A DNA stretch of 64,000 nucleotides from SB25 sp050180705 (GCA_050180705.1 JBFXDX010000009.1:62001-126000), one strand, 5' to 3'; shown: positions 1 through 8,328, counted from the first letter of the stretch. The notes: generated by a model from the letters alone, not told the origin. Numbers and translations are program-made.

Positions 1-4
1 TTTA

Positions 5-487
5 TTACTTAACTACACTTTTGTCCTTCACATAAACCGGTCGTTCAATAGCCTGATCTAACGATATAAATGTCTCTGTTCTGGAAATTCCAGCAATATT
101 CTGAATTGTATTTACCAAAACATCCATTAAATGTTCGTTATCGCGACAGAATAACTTAAGAAGCAAAGCATACTCTCCAGTTATAAAGTGGCATTCAACA
201 ACCTCAGGCATAAGTTTGAGCTCATCGATAACACCTACATATTGATTTGTAGAAATTAACTGTACACCAACAAAAGCACAAACATCGAAGCCCAACGCTT
301 TGGGTTTAACAATCATTCTTGATCCGGCAATAATACCGGCATCTTCCATTTTTTTTACACGCTGGTGTATAGCAGCACCAGATATTCCACATTCTCGAGC
401 TATTTCAAGAAATGGCATCCTTGCATTCTTAACTAAATACGAAAGTATTTTCTGATCAATAGCATCAACTTTCAGCTTTTCGGACAT
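5..487 (-). CDS. Lrp/AsnC family transcriptional regulator
   Basis: This is a feast/famine-type DNA-binding regulator that probably senses an amino acid. The N-terminal winged helix carries the family signature (DxxDxKILxxL, then a helix-turn-helix around 'EIARECGISGAAIHQRVKKME'), and the C-terminal half is the ligand-binding/oligomerisation RAM domain with a 'HFITGEYALLLKL' strand. At about 160 residues it is a full-length family member. I take the ATG at 487 ('MSEKLKVDAIDQ') as the start; an in-frame ATG at 505 would add six residues. It lies 154 bp downstream of the GNAT/ATP-grasp genes on the same strand, so it could regulate them, but that is inferred only from position. The family call is secure; the effector is unknown. 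Confidence 0.9.
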   Translation of the reverse strand: MSEKLKVDAIDQKILSYLVKNARMPFLEIARECGISGAAIHQRVKKMEDAGIIAGSRMIVKPKALGFDVCAFVGVQLISTNQYVGVIDELKLMPEVVECHFITGEYALLLKLFCRDNEHLMDVLVNTIQNIAGISRTETFISLDQAIERPVYVKDKSVVK

Positions 488-659
488 AGGATTACAGTTT
501 AGCATTTTTTCGATGCTAAAAATAATAAAATATTAGCAAACAGATCAGATAAATACGTTTTTTTTACAATTCGAAAAATAAATAGAATATCAAATCAACG
601 TAATATGTCAAATTTCAAGACTTGTTTTTAGTGATAAAATTGGCATAATTAAACAAAAC

Positions 660-1145
660 CTAACGAATGAATCTAGTATAAATAAGTTTGTCATCATTCA
701 TATCGTAAAAATCCTTAAGCGTTGCTTCAATTTTATAACCACATTTTTCATAAAAAAACTGTGTTGGCTTATACAAAGGCTTCGACGAGGTTTCGATATA
801 TATACCGCGACCTCCAAGTTTTTCGATTTGCATCTCTACCTCGGAAAGAACTACCTTCCCAACACCCTTTCCTCTAAAGTCGTTATGGGTAACAATCCAG
901 TATAAATCAAAACTATTCTTAGTACAAGCAATTGGTCCAAAGCAAGCGTACGCTATAAGCTCACCTTCAAAATCGGCAAAAACAAAATAGTACTCGCTAG
1001 CAAGCCCTTTTTCAATCCGCTCCTGAATAAGTTCAACAGCAACAGGAATCTCATAATCGTAAAAAAAACCTGTTGATGTTACAATCTTTCGTATACTTTC
1101 GATGTCTTCTATTTTAGGATCTGTTCTTAACGTAATTCCATTCAT
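660..1145 (-). CDS. GNAT family N-acetyltransferase
   Basis: This 161-residue protein should transfer an acetyl group from acetyl-CoA to an amine. The GNAT core is visible: strand beta4 'DLYWIVTHNDFRGKGVGK' contains the R/Q-x-x-G-x-G/A acetyl-CoA loop (RGKGVG), followed by a helix and 'FYEKCGYK', the usual beta6/beta7 ending. The gene starts 21 bp after the second ATP-grasp gene, so the two are very likely co-transcribed. In known peptide systems (microviridin-type graspetides, N-acetylglutaminylglutamine amide) a GNAT acetylates the product of an ATP-grasp ligase, and a similar job is plausible here. The substrate cannot be read from the sequence. Confidence 0.85.
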   Translation of the reverse strand: MNGITLRTDPKIEDIESIRKIVTSTGFFYDYEIPVAVELIQERIEKGLASEYYFVFADFEGELIAYACFGPIACTKNSFDLYWIVTHNDFRGKGVGKVVLSEVEMQIEKLGGRGIYIETSSKPLYKPTQFFYEKCGYKIEATLKDFYDMNDDKLIYTRFIR

Positions 1146-1166
1146 TACATCTATTTTTTATATTGA

Positions 1167-2156
1167 CTATTCTAACTTAAAATTTGGAATATCACGTAAA
1201 ATACGGATTACAGCATCACTAAAATGAATACCCGTTCGCTCACAAGCCGAATAAAATCCACTTCCTGGAGTTATGCATGGGTTAACATTAAGCTCTAACA
1301 CCCATGGATTTCCATCTTCATCAACCCTAAAATCGACACGAGAATACCCATTTACACGAAAAACATCCCAGCAATCGTAGCAGATTTGTGTCATACTGTC
1401 GAGCAATGGTCTGTCAGACTCTGGCAAATCGAATGTTCGAGTTGTATTTGTGTACTCAAAGGAATCCTCATTCCACTTTGCTGTATAACCCAAAACACGG
1501 GGTTTCCCTATCGCATAATTATGGAACAACATTTCGGGAATTGGAAGAACCTGTGGTTTTGAGTTAGCAGCAAGCATGGAGATATTAAACTCTCGCCCCT
1601 CAATATATTCCTCAATAAAGAAAACGTTAAAATCAAGTTTCTCAACTTTATCCAAAAATTTAGGATCGGCTCCGCTGAAAACAGAATCCTCGTCCAACCC
1701 CAAAGAACCATCTTCCCAAATTGGTTTTATGATGTATTGCTTCTGTTTATCGGGAATAAAATCGCCCTTTCCATCGTACCAATAAGCCGTAGGAATTCCT
1801 GCATCCTTCATTCTTTGCTTGCAAAGAGTTTTTGACGACGTTAGAAAAATGGTTTCGAGCGAACCACCCGTAAATGGAATGTTCATTGAGTTTAACAATG
1901 CAGGTGCCAGAAAAATAAGATTACCGCAATTGTTAACGGACTCCACAAGATTAAACACAAAATCGGGATTATACTTTTCTAAGATCTCTTTGTTCTTTTG
2001 AAGATTTAAAGAAAACTCCACGGCCTGATGCGAAATTCCCAAATGATCGAGCATTTCGGCAATAAGCTTAACCTGATCCAATACATCTGCCTCGTCGGGA
2101 CCAGGATTGGCCGAGAGTTCATTATAAAGAATAACCGATTTCAACTTTTTTACCAT
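1167..2156 (-). CDS. Ddl-like ATP-grasp ligase (second of pair)
   Basis: This is an ATP-grasp carboxylate-amine ligase related to D-Ala-D-Ala ligase, about 329 residues. Visible features are an N-terminal preATP-grasp domain ('NPDFVFNLVES', 'NSMNIPFTGGS'), the ATP-binding lysine region 'YIIKPIWEDGSLGLD', the 'FIEEYIEGREFNISML' segment and the Mg/ATP-binding C-terminal motif 'GYSRVDFRVDEDGNPWVLELNVNPCI'. It overlaps the upstream ATP-grasp gene by 35 bp if it starts at the ATG at 2156; a TTG nine bases further up also fits. It is not a close copy of its neighbour, so the two probably join different residues. A true cell-wall ddl normally sits near mur genes, which are absent here. Confidence 0.85.
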   Translation of the reverse strand: MVKKLKSVILYNELSANPGPDEADVLDQVKLIAEMLDHLGISHQAVEFSLNLQKNKEILEKYNPDFVFNLVESVNNCGNLIFLAPALLNSMNIPFTGGSLETIFLTSSKTLCKQRMKDAGIPTAYWYDGKGDFIPDKQKQYIIKPIWEDGSLGLDEDSVFSGADPKFLDKVEKLDFNVFFIEEYIEGREFNISMLAANSKPQVLPIPEMLFHNYAIGKPRVLGYTAKWNEDSFEYTNTTRTFDLPESDRPLLDSMTQICYDCWDVFRVNGYSRVDFRVDEDGNPWVLELNVNPCITPGSGFYSACERTGIHFSDAVIRILRDIPNFKLE

Positions 2157-3147
2157 TATATCCAACGTTGTTATATATGCGATCTAAGGCAGAATTCATT
2201 ATCATACCAATTAACGAATTATAGTCGATACCCTTAAAGCGAGCTAGCATTGGGAAATCTGAGTGCTCGGGATTTATTCCAGCCAATGGGTTTACCTCAA
2301 TAAAATTTGGTATACCAAAAGCATCCATCTTTAAATCGACACGACCACCATCTCTACATCCCAAACTTCGCCATGCACTGAGAGCCGTTTCGGCACAAAT
2401 CTGTTCCACATCTCCTGTTGCAAGCTTGTAGTCAACAATTCCAACCCAATTCTCCTTGGTATGTAACGAATAGGTTTGCTCCTTTGCCTTGTGAGTTATA
2501 ATAATTTCCATAACACCAACAGCCCGTGCCTGATCGCCAGAACCAACAATACCAACAGTAAATTCTCGTCCTGGAAGATAGGTTTCTACCAATACCGGTT
2601 GGTTAAATTTATACAAAAGATTCTCGCAAATGGGAACTAAATCCTGAGGTGTAGATATTTTCGATTTTCCATCAATTCCTTTACCGGTACCCTCTGCAAC
2701 TGGTTTTGCAAAAAGAGGATATGGTAAATCTATTTGAGAAATATCTGACAAACTTTCAACTACAGCAAAATCGGCAGTAGGAATACCATGATCGCGAACA
2801 ATACGTTTAGTCTGCCCTTTGTGAAGTGTCAATGCAAGAACCAATGCATCGGAAAAAACGTATGGGATTTTATATGCATCAAGAATTGCAGGAACCTGAG
2901 CCTCTCGGCCAATGCCATACAACCCTTCGCAAATATTAAAAACCAAATCCCACTTTTCGCCTCGACCTAAGCACTCTATCAGCGAATAAACATTTCCAAT
3001 TCGATGGGTTCTATACCCAAGTTGCTGCAATGTTTGCTCAATTGCACTTATAGTGACCTCCGAATCAAACTCCGCGGTTTCTTCCTCGGAAAATCCTAAC
3101 TTTAAATAATCGCTACGTAAGTCGTAGGTTATGCCTATATTCAACAT
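2122..3147 (-). CDS. Ddl-like ATP-grasp ligase (first of pair)
   Basis: This 341-residue ATP-grasp protein is related to D-Ala-D-Ala ligase. Supporting motifs are 'WDLVFNICEGLYGIGREAQVPAILD' (the Ddl N-domain segment that ends in E-G), 'PLFAKPVAEGTGKGID' (ATP-binding lysine and glycine-rich loop), 'VETYLPGREFTVGIVG', and 'GGRVDLKMDAFGIPNFIEVNPLAGINP' (metal ligands E and N, and the omega-loop region). It begins 227 bp downstream of a small ORF and overlaps the next ATP-grasp gene by 35 bp, so translation of the two is probably coupled. The pair plus a GNAT suggests a small acetylated peptide or a modified amino acid as product. The ligase fold is secure; the product is unknown. Confidence 0.87.
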   Translation of the reverse strand: MLNIGITYDLRSDYLKLGFSEEETAEFDSEVTISAIEQTLQQLGYRTHRIGNVYSLIECLGRGEKWDLVFNICEGLYGIGREAQVPAILDAYKIPYVFSDALVLALTLHKGQTKRIVRDHGIPTADFAVVESLSDISQIDLPYPLFAKPVAEGTGKGIDGKSKISTPQDLVPICENLLYKFNQPVLVETYLPGREFTVGIVGSGDQARAVGVMEIIITHKAKEQTYSLHTKENWVGIVDYKLATGDVEQICAETALSAWRSLGCRDGGRVDLKMDAFGIPNFIEVNPLAGINPEHSDFPMLARFKGIDYNSLIGMIMNSALDRIYNNVGYNGKKVEIGYSL

Positions 3148-3374
3148 AAATCTTTGATTTTAAAATTAATAATACTTTAAAAAGATAGGTGATTGTAAAT
3201 CGAGAAATGAAATATACCAGTATTGCTGAATCTGGTGATTCAACCGCATATTAAAAGTACATCTTTTATCGAACAACAACCAACCATAATCGAACAATTA
3301 AATAATAGCGCACGATATAACAATCCCAATATTCTCAACTATTCAAGAATACGGATAGATGATTACATACTAAC

Positions 3375-3707
3375 TTATGGTGTAATATATAATGCCAGAA
3401 AATGAAGAATAACAACTAGCATTAAGGTCTGTTCGATATGTCTTAACATCGATTTATGTCGACCAACAGATGTAACATTACTAATTGGCCATCGCCAATT
3501 TTTCAAAAATTTTAGATCTGTTTCAGGGGAGAAATTTTTTGAGAAACTCGACGAACTCTTACCAAGAAGGACTCTCGACGAATGTCCATCGATACAATTT
3601 AAGACGGAAGTATTAATTATACCCACTCTACCGCTAGGAGGTTCATCGTCCTCCGAGAACTCAACAATCTCATCAAAAGAGATAATTTCTTCACATTCAA
3701 TTTTCAT
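3375..3707 (-). CDS. small acidic hypothetical ORF upstream of ATP-grasp genes
   Basis: This is a possible 110-residue protein of unknown family. Its first 25 residues are strongly acidic (segment 'EIVEFSEDDEPPSG'), the middle is Ser-rich, and the end is hydrophobic ('LMLVVILHFLALYI'). Codon use looks ordinary for the window, but there is no recognisable domain, and the ORF could be a degraded gene or chance. An imperfect inverted repeat (AACAACTT...AAGTGTTGTT) lies directly in front of the start at 3709-3731. It reads in the same direction as the ATP-grasp pair, 227 bp ahead of it, so a precursor-peptide role can be imagined but is not shown. Confidence 0.4.
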   Translation of the reverse strand: MKIECEEIISFDEIVEFSEDDEPPSGRVGIINTSVLNCIDGHSSRVLLGKSSSSFSKNFSPETDLKFLKNWRWPISNVTSVGRHKSMLRHIEQTLMLVVILHFLALYITP

Positions 3708-3943
3708 AACAACTTGTTAAAGTGTTGTTTAATTAATAATATTTACTTGAAATTTGATGTAAATATTGCGAAATATTTAACTCGATAAACAGTTTTAACA
3801 CATTTTTTTGGAATATAACCAAAAATAATACAAACAATTTATATATCAAATAATTACAAATCGGCTAAGAAGTTAAAATTTGGACATATTTACCCTCAAC
3901 ATTGTACATAAAACCTTCAATAAACAACTATCAATAATTTTTA

Positions 3944-3951
3944 TATCTTTG
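3944..3951 (+). promoter_or_regulatory. Bacteroidota -7 box for tRNA-Arg
   Basis: TATCTTTG matches the TAnnTTTG element exactly and lies 13 bases before the mature 5' end of the tRNA. No clear TTTG box is seen at the usual 19-21 base distance. Confidence 0.5.
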
Positions 3952-3964
3952 CGAAGAATTTTAT

Positions 3965-4036
3965 GGCCCTATAGTTCAAGGGATAGAACGGAAGTTTCCT
4001 AAACTTCAAATTCAGGTTCGAGTCCTGGTGGGGCTA
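3965..4036 (+). tRNA. tRNA-Arg (anticodon CCU)
   Basis: The cloverleaf folds by eye. The acceptor stem is GGCCCTA with TGGGGCT (one G-U at the tip, one U-G inside). The D stem is GTTC/GAAC, the anticodon stem GAAGT/ACTTC with loop TTCCTAA, and the T stem TCAGG/CCTGG with loop TTCGAGT. Bases 34-36 are CCT, which reads AGG (Arg). T8 and A9 are in place, and the discriminator is A at 4036. The CCA tail is not encoded. Confidence 0.95.
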
Positions 4037-4037
4037 C

Positions 4038-4067
4038 AAAAAACCTCAGCGTTTGCTGAGGTTTTTT
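4038..4067. terminator. bidirectional intrinsic terminator
   Basis: A perfect 13-bp stem (4038-4050 with 4055-4067) with a GTTT loop is flanked by A6 and T6. It can end the tRNA transcript on the plus strand and nadB, which stops at 4070, on the minus strand. Confidence 0.9.
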
Positions 4068-4069
4068 AT

Positions 4070-5650
4070 TTAAAATTCCATTCCTTTCTGCTTTGGATAA
4101 TCTATAGAATAATGCAAGCCTCGGCTTTCACGCATGTTTTGTGCATCGCGAATTATTAGATAACCGACATTTATCAGATTTCGTAACTCACATAAGTTTT
4201 GGGTGAGAATCGATTTTTTATACAACTCTTCTGTTTCTCTGTATATAATCTCTAGGCGCACTCGCGCTCTTTCAAGTCGCAAATTGGAACGAACAATGCC
4301 AACATAATTACTCATTATTTGCTGCATTTCTTTATAACTCTGGGTAATAAGCACCATTTCTTCGTTATGGGTAGTTCCCTCGTAGTCCCAATCGGGAATA
4401 TCCTGATTACATTCAATACCCTTAAATCGACCAATAGAATGTTTAGCCGCTCTTTCGGCATATACAATCGCCTCAATTAAAGAGTTAGATGCCAGTCTAT
4501 TTGCACCATGCAAGCCTGTAGATGAACACTCACCAATTGCATATAAGCGATGTATTGTGCTTTGACCATTTGTATCGACCTTAATTCCACCACAAAGGAA
4601 ATGAGCAGCGGGTACGACTGGTATCATGTCTTTTGTAATATCGATACCTTCTGATAGACATTTCTCATAAATATTCGGGAAATGATTTTTAATCTCATTG
4701 GGATCTTTAGAGGTAACATCAAGGTAAACATAATCATCGCCACTAATCTTCATTTCATTATCGATAGCCCTTGCAACAATATCACGAGGAGCAAGCGAGC
4801 CTCGTTTATCGTACTTACTCATTAAGTCCTTACCATCTCTAGTTTTGAGAATAGCGCCAAAACCACGCATTGCTTCGGTAATCAAAAACGAAGGTCGTTC
4901 ACCAGGATTATACAGCGAGGTTGGGTGAAACTGTATAAACTCCATGTTCTCAATTATTCCTTTTGCCCGATAAACCATTGCAACTCCATCGCCCGTAGCA
5001 ACCAATGGATTTGTGGTGGTATGGTATATATTACCAGTTCCACCTGTTGCCATAACAGTAAGCTTGGCAAGGAAAGTACTTACTTTCTGGGTTTTTAAAT
5101 CGAGAACATACGCTCCAAAGCAGGTAATATTGGCACTGCCTTTTCTTACCTTCATTCCCAAATGATGCGGGGTGATTATATCGACAGCAAAATGGTTCTC
5201 GAATATTTGAATATTGGGATGCTGGCGAACCTTAACACTCAGCGCACGTTGCACTTCGAATCCAGTATTATCCTTATGATGAAGTATTCGATGCTCGGAA
5301 TGACCACCCTCGCGAGCCAAATCGTAATGGCCGCTTGCCTGACGATCGAATTTGACACCCCACTGAATTAACTGACTAATTTGTGCAGGAGCCTCCTCGG
5401 CAACCAACCGAACAACATCCTCATTGCAAAGACCATCACCACAAATCAAGGTATCCTTAATATGCTTATCAATGGTGTCGGGCTCATAAGTAACCGCAGC
5501 AATTCCTCCCTGCGCAAAAGAGGTGTTTGTATCGCTTAATCCAGCCTTGGTAACTAGGATAACTTTTCCGTGCTCTGCAACTTTTAGGGCATAACTTAGC
5601 CCTCCAATTCCTGATCCAATAACTAAAAAATCACAATTAAAAGCGGACAT
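4070..5650 (-). CDS. nadB: L-aspartate oxidase
   Basis: This FAD enzyme oxidises L-aspartate to iminoaspartate, the first step of de novo NAD synthesis. The 526-residue protein has the N-terminal dinucleotide loop 'GSGIGGLSYALKVAEHG', then 'DTNTSFAQGGIAAV', 'EFIQFHPTSLY', the substrate/FAD region 'HFLCGGIKVDTNG' and the C-terminal FAD motif 'GECSSTGLHGANRLASNSL', all in the order of the fumarate reductase/aspartate oxidase family. The loop sequences and length favour NadB over SdhA/FrdA. nadA and nadC are not adjacent, so the pathway is dispersed. A strong promoter match lies at 5667-5697, and the gene ends at a shared terminator. Confidence 0.96.
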   Translation of the reverse strand: MSAFNCDFLVIGSGIGGLSYALKVAEHGKVILVTKAGLSDTNTSFAQGGIAAVTYEPDTIDKHIKDTLICGDGLCNEDVVRLVAEEAPAQISQLIQWGVKFDRQASGHYDLAREGGHSEHRILHHKDNTGFEVQRALSVKVRQHPNIQIFENHFAVDIITPHHLGMKVRKGSANITCFGAYVLDLKTQKVSTFLAKLTVMATGGTGNIYHTTTNPLVATGDGVAMVYRAKGIIENMEFIQFHPTSLYNPGERPSFLITEAMRGFGAILKTRDGKDLMSKYDKRGSLAPRDIVARAIDNEMKISGDDYVYLDVTSKDPNEIKNHFPNIYEKCLSEGIDITKDMIPVVPAAHFLCGGIKVDTNGQSTIHRLYAIGECSSTGLHGANRLASNSLIEAIVYAERAAKHSIGRFKGIECNQDIPDWDYEGTTHNEEMVLITQSYKEMQQIMSNYVGIVRSNLRLERARVRLEIIYRETEELYKKSILTQNLCELRNLINVGYLIIRDAQNMRESRGLHYSIDYPKQKGMEF

Positions 5651-5666
5651 GATATTATAATTTGTG

Positions 5667-5697
5667 CAAAGCTATAAAATATCTTGGCGGCAACAAA
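5667..5697 (-). promoter_or_regulatory. nadB promoter (TTTG-N19-TAGCTTTG)
   Basis: On the minus strand the -7 box TAGCTTTG (complement of 5667-5674) and a TTTG -33 box (5694-5697) are separated by 19 bases and leave a leader of about 10-16 bases before the nadB ATG. This is one of the two best Bacteroidota promoter matches in the window. Confidence 0.65.
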
Positions 5698-5703
5698 CCA
5701 ATG

Positions 5704-6477
5704 TTAAAGTTTAATTGAGACTCTTTTTCTTTGAGAAAATCCCGAAATTTCTTTGTATCCAATAAATTTAAGTAGCGCAACCGCCTCGTCGAAATACTGT
5801 CCAATATTCTGTTCTACATGCGCATCGGAACCAAGTGTTACAGGAACTTTATAGTGATGAAGCACTTCCAAGAAATTAGTGGAAGGGTAAAATTCTGCAC
5901 AAGGTTTATTTTTACCACTAGTATTTAACTCGAAAGTCACACCGTAATCGCTAAAAACCTTAGCCGTTTCTTCATATATTTTATCGAGTTTAATACTTGG
6001 GAAATAGGCAAATTTCTTAGCCAAATCACAATGCCCAATTACATCGAATAAACCCGATTTGGCAGAACGTTGAACCAAACATAAATAGTTTTTATAAAAA
6101 CTATTTATGTTAATTCCATCGTAGGGAGATATGTCGGTATCAAAATTCCAATCATCAATAAAGTGAACAGATCCGATGCAGTAATCAAGTGGAATTTGCT
6201 TAATTATCTCCGCAATTTGCTTTTCATTTCCAGCAAAAAAATCGACCTCTGCCCCTAACTTAACAGCAATATTCCCTGATTTTTCCTTCAACTGCGCTAT
6301 TGTTTTAATCATTAATGGAATCGAAAATAAATCCATAGACCAGCCAACTGGCTTAATACTTATATGATCGGAAAATCCAATTTCTGAAACGCCTCGTACA
6401 TGAGCAGATGCAAGCATGTCCTCGTGAGTGTCTCGGCCATCGGAAAAATTGGTATGCATGTGATAATCGGGATACAT
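5704..6477 (-). CDS. PHP-domain histidinol-phosphatase-like phosphoesterase
   Basis: This 257-residue PHP-superfamily metal-dependent phosphoesterase most resembles HisK/HisJ histidinol-phosphate phosphatases (histidine synthesis). It has motif 1 'DYHMHTNFSDGRD', motif 2 'IGFSDHIS', 'KLGAEVDFF', 'CIGSVHFIDDWNFD', 'DVIGHCDLAKKF' and the final 'PVTLGSDAHVEQNIGQYF'; the conserved His/Asp/Glu metal ligands all appear to be present. No other his gene is nearby, so a different phosphoester substrate is possible. It is separated from nadB by a promoter and need not be co-transcribed with it. Confidence 0.88.
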   Translation of the reverse strand: MYPDYHMHTNFSDGRDTHEDMLASAHVRGVSEIGFSDHISIKPVGWSMDLFSIPLMIKTIAQLKEKSGNIAVKLGAEVDFFAGNEKQIAEIIKQIPLDYCIGSVHFIDDWNFDTDISPYDGININSFYKNYLCLVQRSAKSGLFDVIGHCDLAKKFAYFPSIKLDKIYEETAKVFSDYGVTFELNTSGKNKPCAEFYPSTNFLEVLHHYKVPVTLGSDAHVEQNIGQYFDEAVALLKFIGYKEISGFSQRKRVSIKL

Positions 6478-6635
6478 ATATATGATATTTTCTATATCAA
6501 CAAATTATACTAACAACAGTTGAAGTTCAAACTGTAAAATAACAATTACTTAAAATTACAATTTTTAACGATTTGTAAACGGCAGATATAAACTTATTAT
6601 TTCGATAAAGGTATATTTACAAAAAATAAAATTCA

Positions 6636-6908
6636 ATGCTAACAGTAGTATTAATAATGATCTCGGGGATTATTGCAGGGTATCTAGTAAAATCGCGAGA
6701 ACATCTTGTAAAATTAAACGACAGGTTAACCACTTGGGCCATTTACGCATTGCTTTTTTTAATGGGAATTGGCATTGGAGCCAACAAGACAATTATGTCA
6801 TCGCTGCATACATTAGGATTAAACGCGCTAATAATTTCTGTTGGCGGAATTGCCGGAAGTATTCTTCTTGCATGGATTACATACAAATATCTGTTCAAAA
6901 AAAACTAG
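6636..6908 (+). CDS. LysO-family transporter, N-terminal half
   Basis: This 90-residue protein has three hydrophobic segments and matches the N-terminal part of LysO/YbjE (DUF340) lysine exporters: 'GIIAGYLVKSREHLVKLNDRLTTWAIYALLFLMGIGIGAN'. It stops one base before the ATG of the next gene, which supplies the rest of the transporter. Both halves carry the same 'LFLMGIGIG' type element, so this looks like a natural two-gene form, not a frameshifted gene. Together they would export lysine (or a related amino acid) across the inner membrane. Confidence 0.85.
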   Translation: MLTVVLIMISGIIAGYLVKSREHLVKLNDRLTTWAIYALLFLMGIGIGANKTIMSSLHTLGLNALIISVGGIAGSILLAWITYKYLFKKN

Positions 6909-6909
6909 T

Positions 6910-7512
6910 ATGAAAGGCAGCTTAATTATTCTTGGATTTTTCTCTCTTGGGATTCTGCTAGGAGCAAACAACCTTGCTCCAGAATGGTTAGTTTCCACGG
7001 ATTACAGTCAATATGCTTTATTTATTTTGATGTTTTTAGTTGGCGTAGGCATTGGCTCCGACACAAAAGCATTGCAAGCAATTAAAGCAATGAATTTTAA
7101 AATCTTATTGATTCCAATAACAACAATTATAGGAACAGCAATCGGAATCGCTGTTATTCTTCCACTAATAAAAGGAGTAAACGTAAAGGAAGCCATGGCT
7201 GTTGGTGCAGGATATGGCTACTATAGTCTTTCGAGCATAATCATAAAGGAACTTCACAGCGAATGGCTTGGTGTTGTTGCCTTGCTTTCGAATGTTATTC
7301 GCGAAGTAGTAACACTTTTACTTGCCCCCGTTTTTGCAATCTATTTTGGTAAAATTGCCCCTATTTGCTCAGGAGGAGCCACAAGCATGGATACCACACT
7401 CGCAATTATATCAAAGGCATCGGGAAAAGAGTATGCCATCGCCTCACTAATCCATGGAATAGTACTAACAATTTTAGTTCCATTTATTGTTTCAATGATA
7501 CTTTCCTTTTAA
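6910..7512 (+). CDS. lysO: LysO-family transporter, C-terminal half
   Basis: This 200-residue membrane protein with about five or six hydrophobic segments corresponds to the larger part of LysO. It has 'LFILMFLVGVGIGSD', 'EAMAVGAGYGYYSLSSIIIKE' (the conserved G-W/Y-YSLS element of the family), 'GVVALLSNVIREVVTLLLAP' and 'SGGATSMDTTLAII'. The start is the ATG at 6910, one base after the stop of the small half; an upstream extension in this frame runs through the coding region of the other gene and is not real. The E. coli homologue is one chain of about 300 residues, which equals the sum of these two. Confidence 0.87.
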   Translation: MKGSLIILGFFSLGILLGANNLAPEWLVSTDYSQYALFILMFLVGVGIGSDTKALQAIKAMNFKILLIPITTIIGTAIGIAVILPLIKGVNVKEAMAVGAGYGYYSLSSIIIKELHSEWLGVVALLSNVIREVVTLLLAPVFAIYFGKIAPICSGGATSMDTTLAIISKASGKEYAIASLIHGIVLTILVPFIVSMILSF

Positions 7513-7524
7513 TCAAAGAATAAC

Positions 7525-7563
7525 AAGAAGATCGGTACGATTTTAATACGTACCAATCTTCTT
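7525..7563. terminator. bidirectional terminator between convergent genes
   Basis: A long hairpin pairs AAGAAGAT and GGTACG (7525-7539) with CGTACC and ATCTTCTT (7549-7563), with one C/A mismatch and a 9-base loop. It sits between lysO and the convergent secreted-protein gene. Confidence 0.7.
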
Positions 7564-7580
7564 TGCTATTAACGCAAATA

Positions 7581-8069
7581 CTATAATTCATCGGGAAGGC
7601 TTGGAACCATCAAATACTCCCAAGCACCATTTGGAATATAGTATTCATAATACATACTCGAATTGTTCACTGGATAATCGTAGTAAAAAATTGAATTAAG
7701 TTGAACAGTTGCAACTTTAGAAGCAACATGATTAGAATTATATACTGTAATCGTTGCCCGTACAAAACCCAGCGTATAACAAGGCGCTGTATTTAGAAAT
7801 GCTTCTGGACTCAAAATAACAGCGGGAGTGCCCTCGTTTCTAATACTGACATAACTCCAAGAAGTACTTACTGATACATTCGATATTCTTGCATAGTCAA
7901 ATTTACCCCAATTGCCACGGAATACAATCATAAAATTATTACTTGGCCCTGACAAGCAGATACTTTCATCGCTTGTCAATTCACTTAAAGCAGTCTCATC
8001 GGTTACTTTCTGGGCAAAAGAGTTTAGCCCAACACCAAGGACAAATAGTAAACAAAAAATCTTTTTCAT
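7581..8069 (-). CDS. small secreted hypothetical protein
   Basis: This 162-residue protein has a clear N-terminal signal peptide ('KKIFCLLFVLGVGLNSFAQ', likely cleaved after the Ala-Gln region). The mature part is rich in beta-branched and aromatic residues ('RISNVSVSTSWSYVSIRNEGTP', 'YYDYPVNNSSMYYEYYIPNG'), which suggests a small beta-rich exported domain. I do not recognise a family. It is transcribed alone, convergent with lysO and divergent from the M23 peptidase gene. It has no lipobox and no T9SS tail, so a periplasmic location is the simplest guess. Confidence 0.75.
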   Translation of the reverse strand: MKKIFCLLFVLGVGLNSFAQKVTDETALSELTSDESICLSGPSNNFMIVFRGNWGKFDYARISNVSVSTSWSYVSIRNEGTPAVILSPEAFLNTAPCYTLGFVRATITVYNSNHVASKVATVQLNSIFYYDYPVNNSSMYYEYYIPNGAWEYLMVPSLPDEL

Positions 8070-8242
8070 AGGATTAAAATTTAATTTACAGTAATTGTTC
8101 GAAAAACATAAAAGAATGAATATTACAATCTCGATCTCAGTGGTTTAATAGCGATACTCTCTAAATTGTTACTTTATTCAGGATTACACATATAAACTAA
8201 ACAGCTACACTGCTATATGAATGTGTGTTACATATTTGGCAA

Positions 8243-8250
8243 TAAATTTG
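8243..8250 (+). promoter_or_regulatory. possible -7 box for the M23 peptidase gene
   Basis: TAAATTTG matches TAnnTTTG exactly. It would give a leader of about 75 bases before the ATG at 8329. The -33 position is poor, so this is tentative. Confidence 0.3.
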
Positions 8251-8328
8251 CTATTTACCAGCAGAAACTTTATGTTTACTTTCAATCGATAGGAACTAGA
8301 GATATTTACCCACAAAATCAATCTGATC

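Noticed and set aside
3223..3405. 60-codon plus-strand ORF near the small acidic ORF
   Set aside because: No start context, no domain, biased AT-rich composition and partial overlap with the minus-strand ORF.
6841..6912. Upstream extension of the large LysO ORF
   Set aside because: The extra residues are read from the coding region of the small LysO half in another frame and resemble nothing; the ATG at 6910 starts a typical membrane protein.
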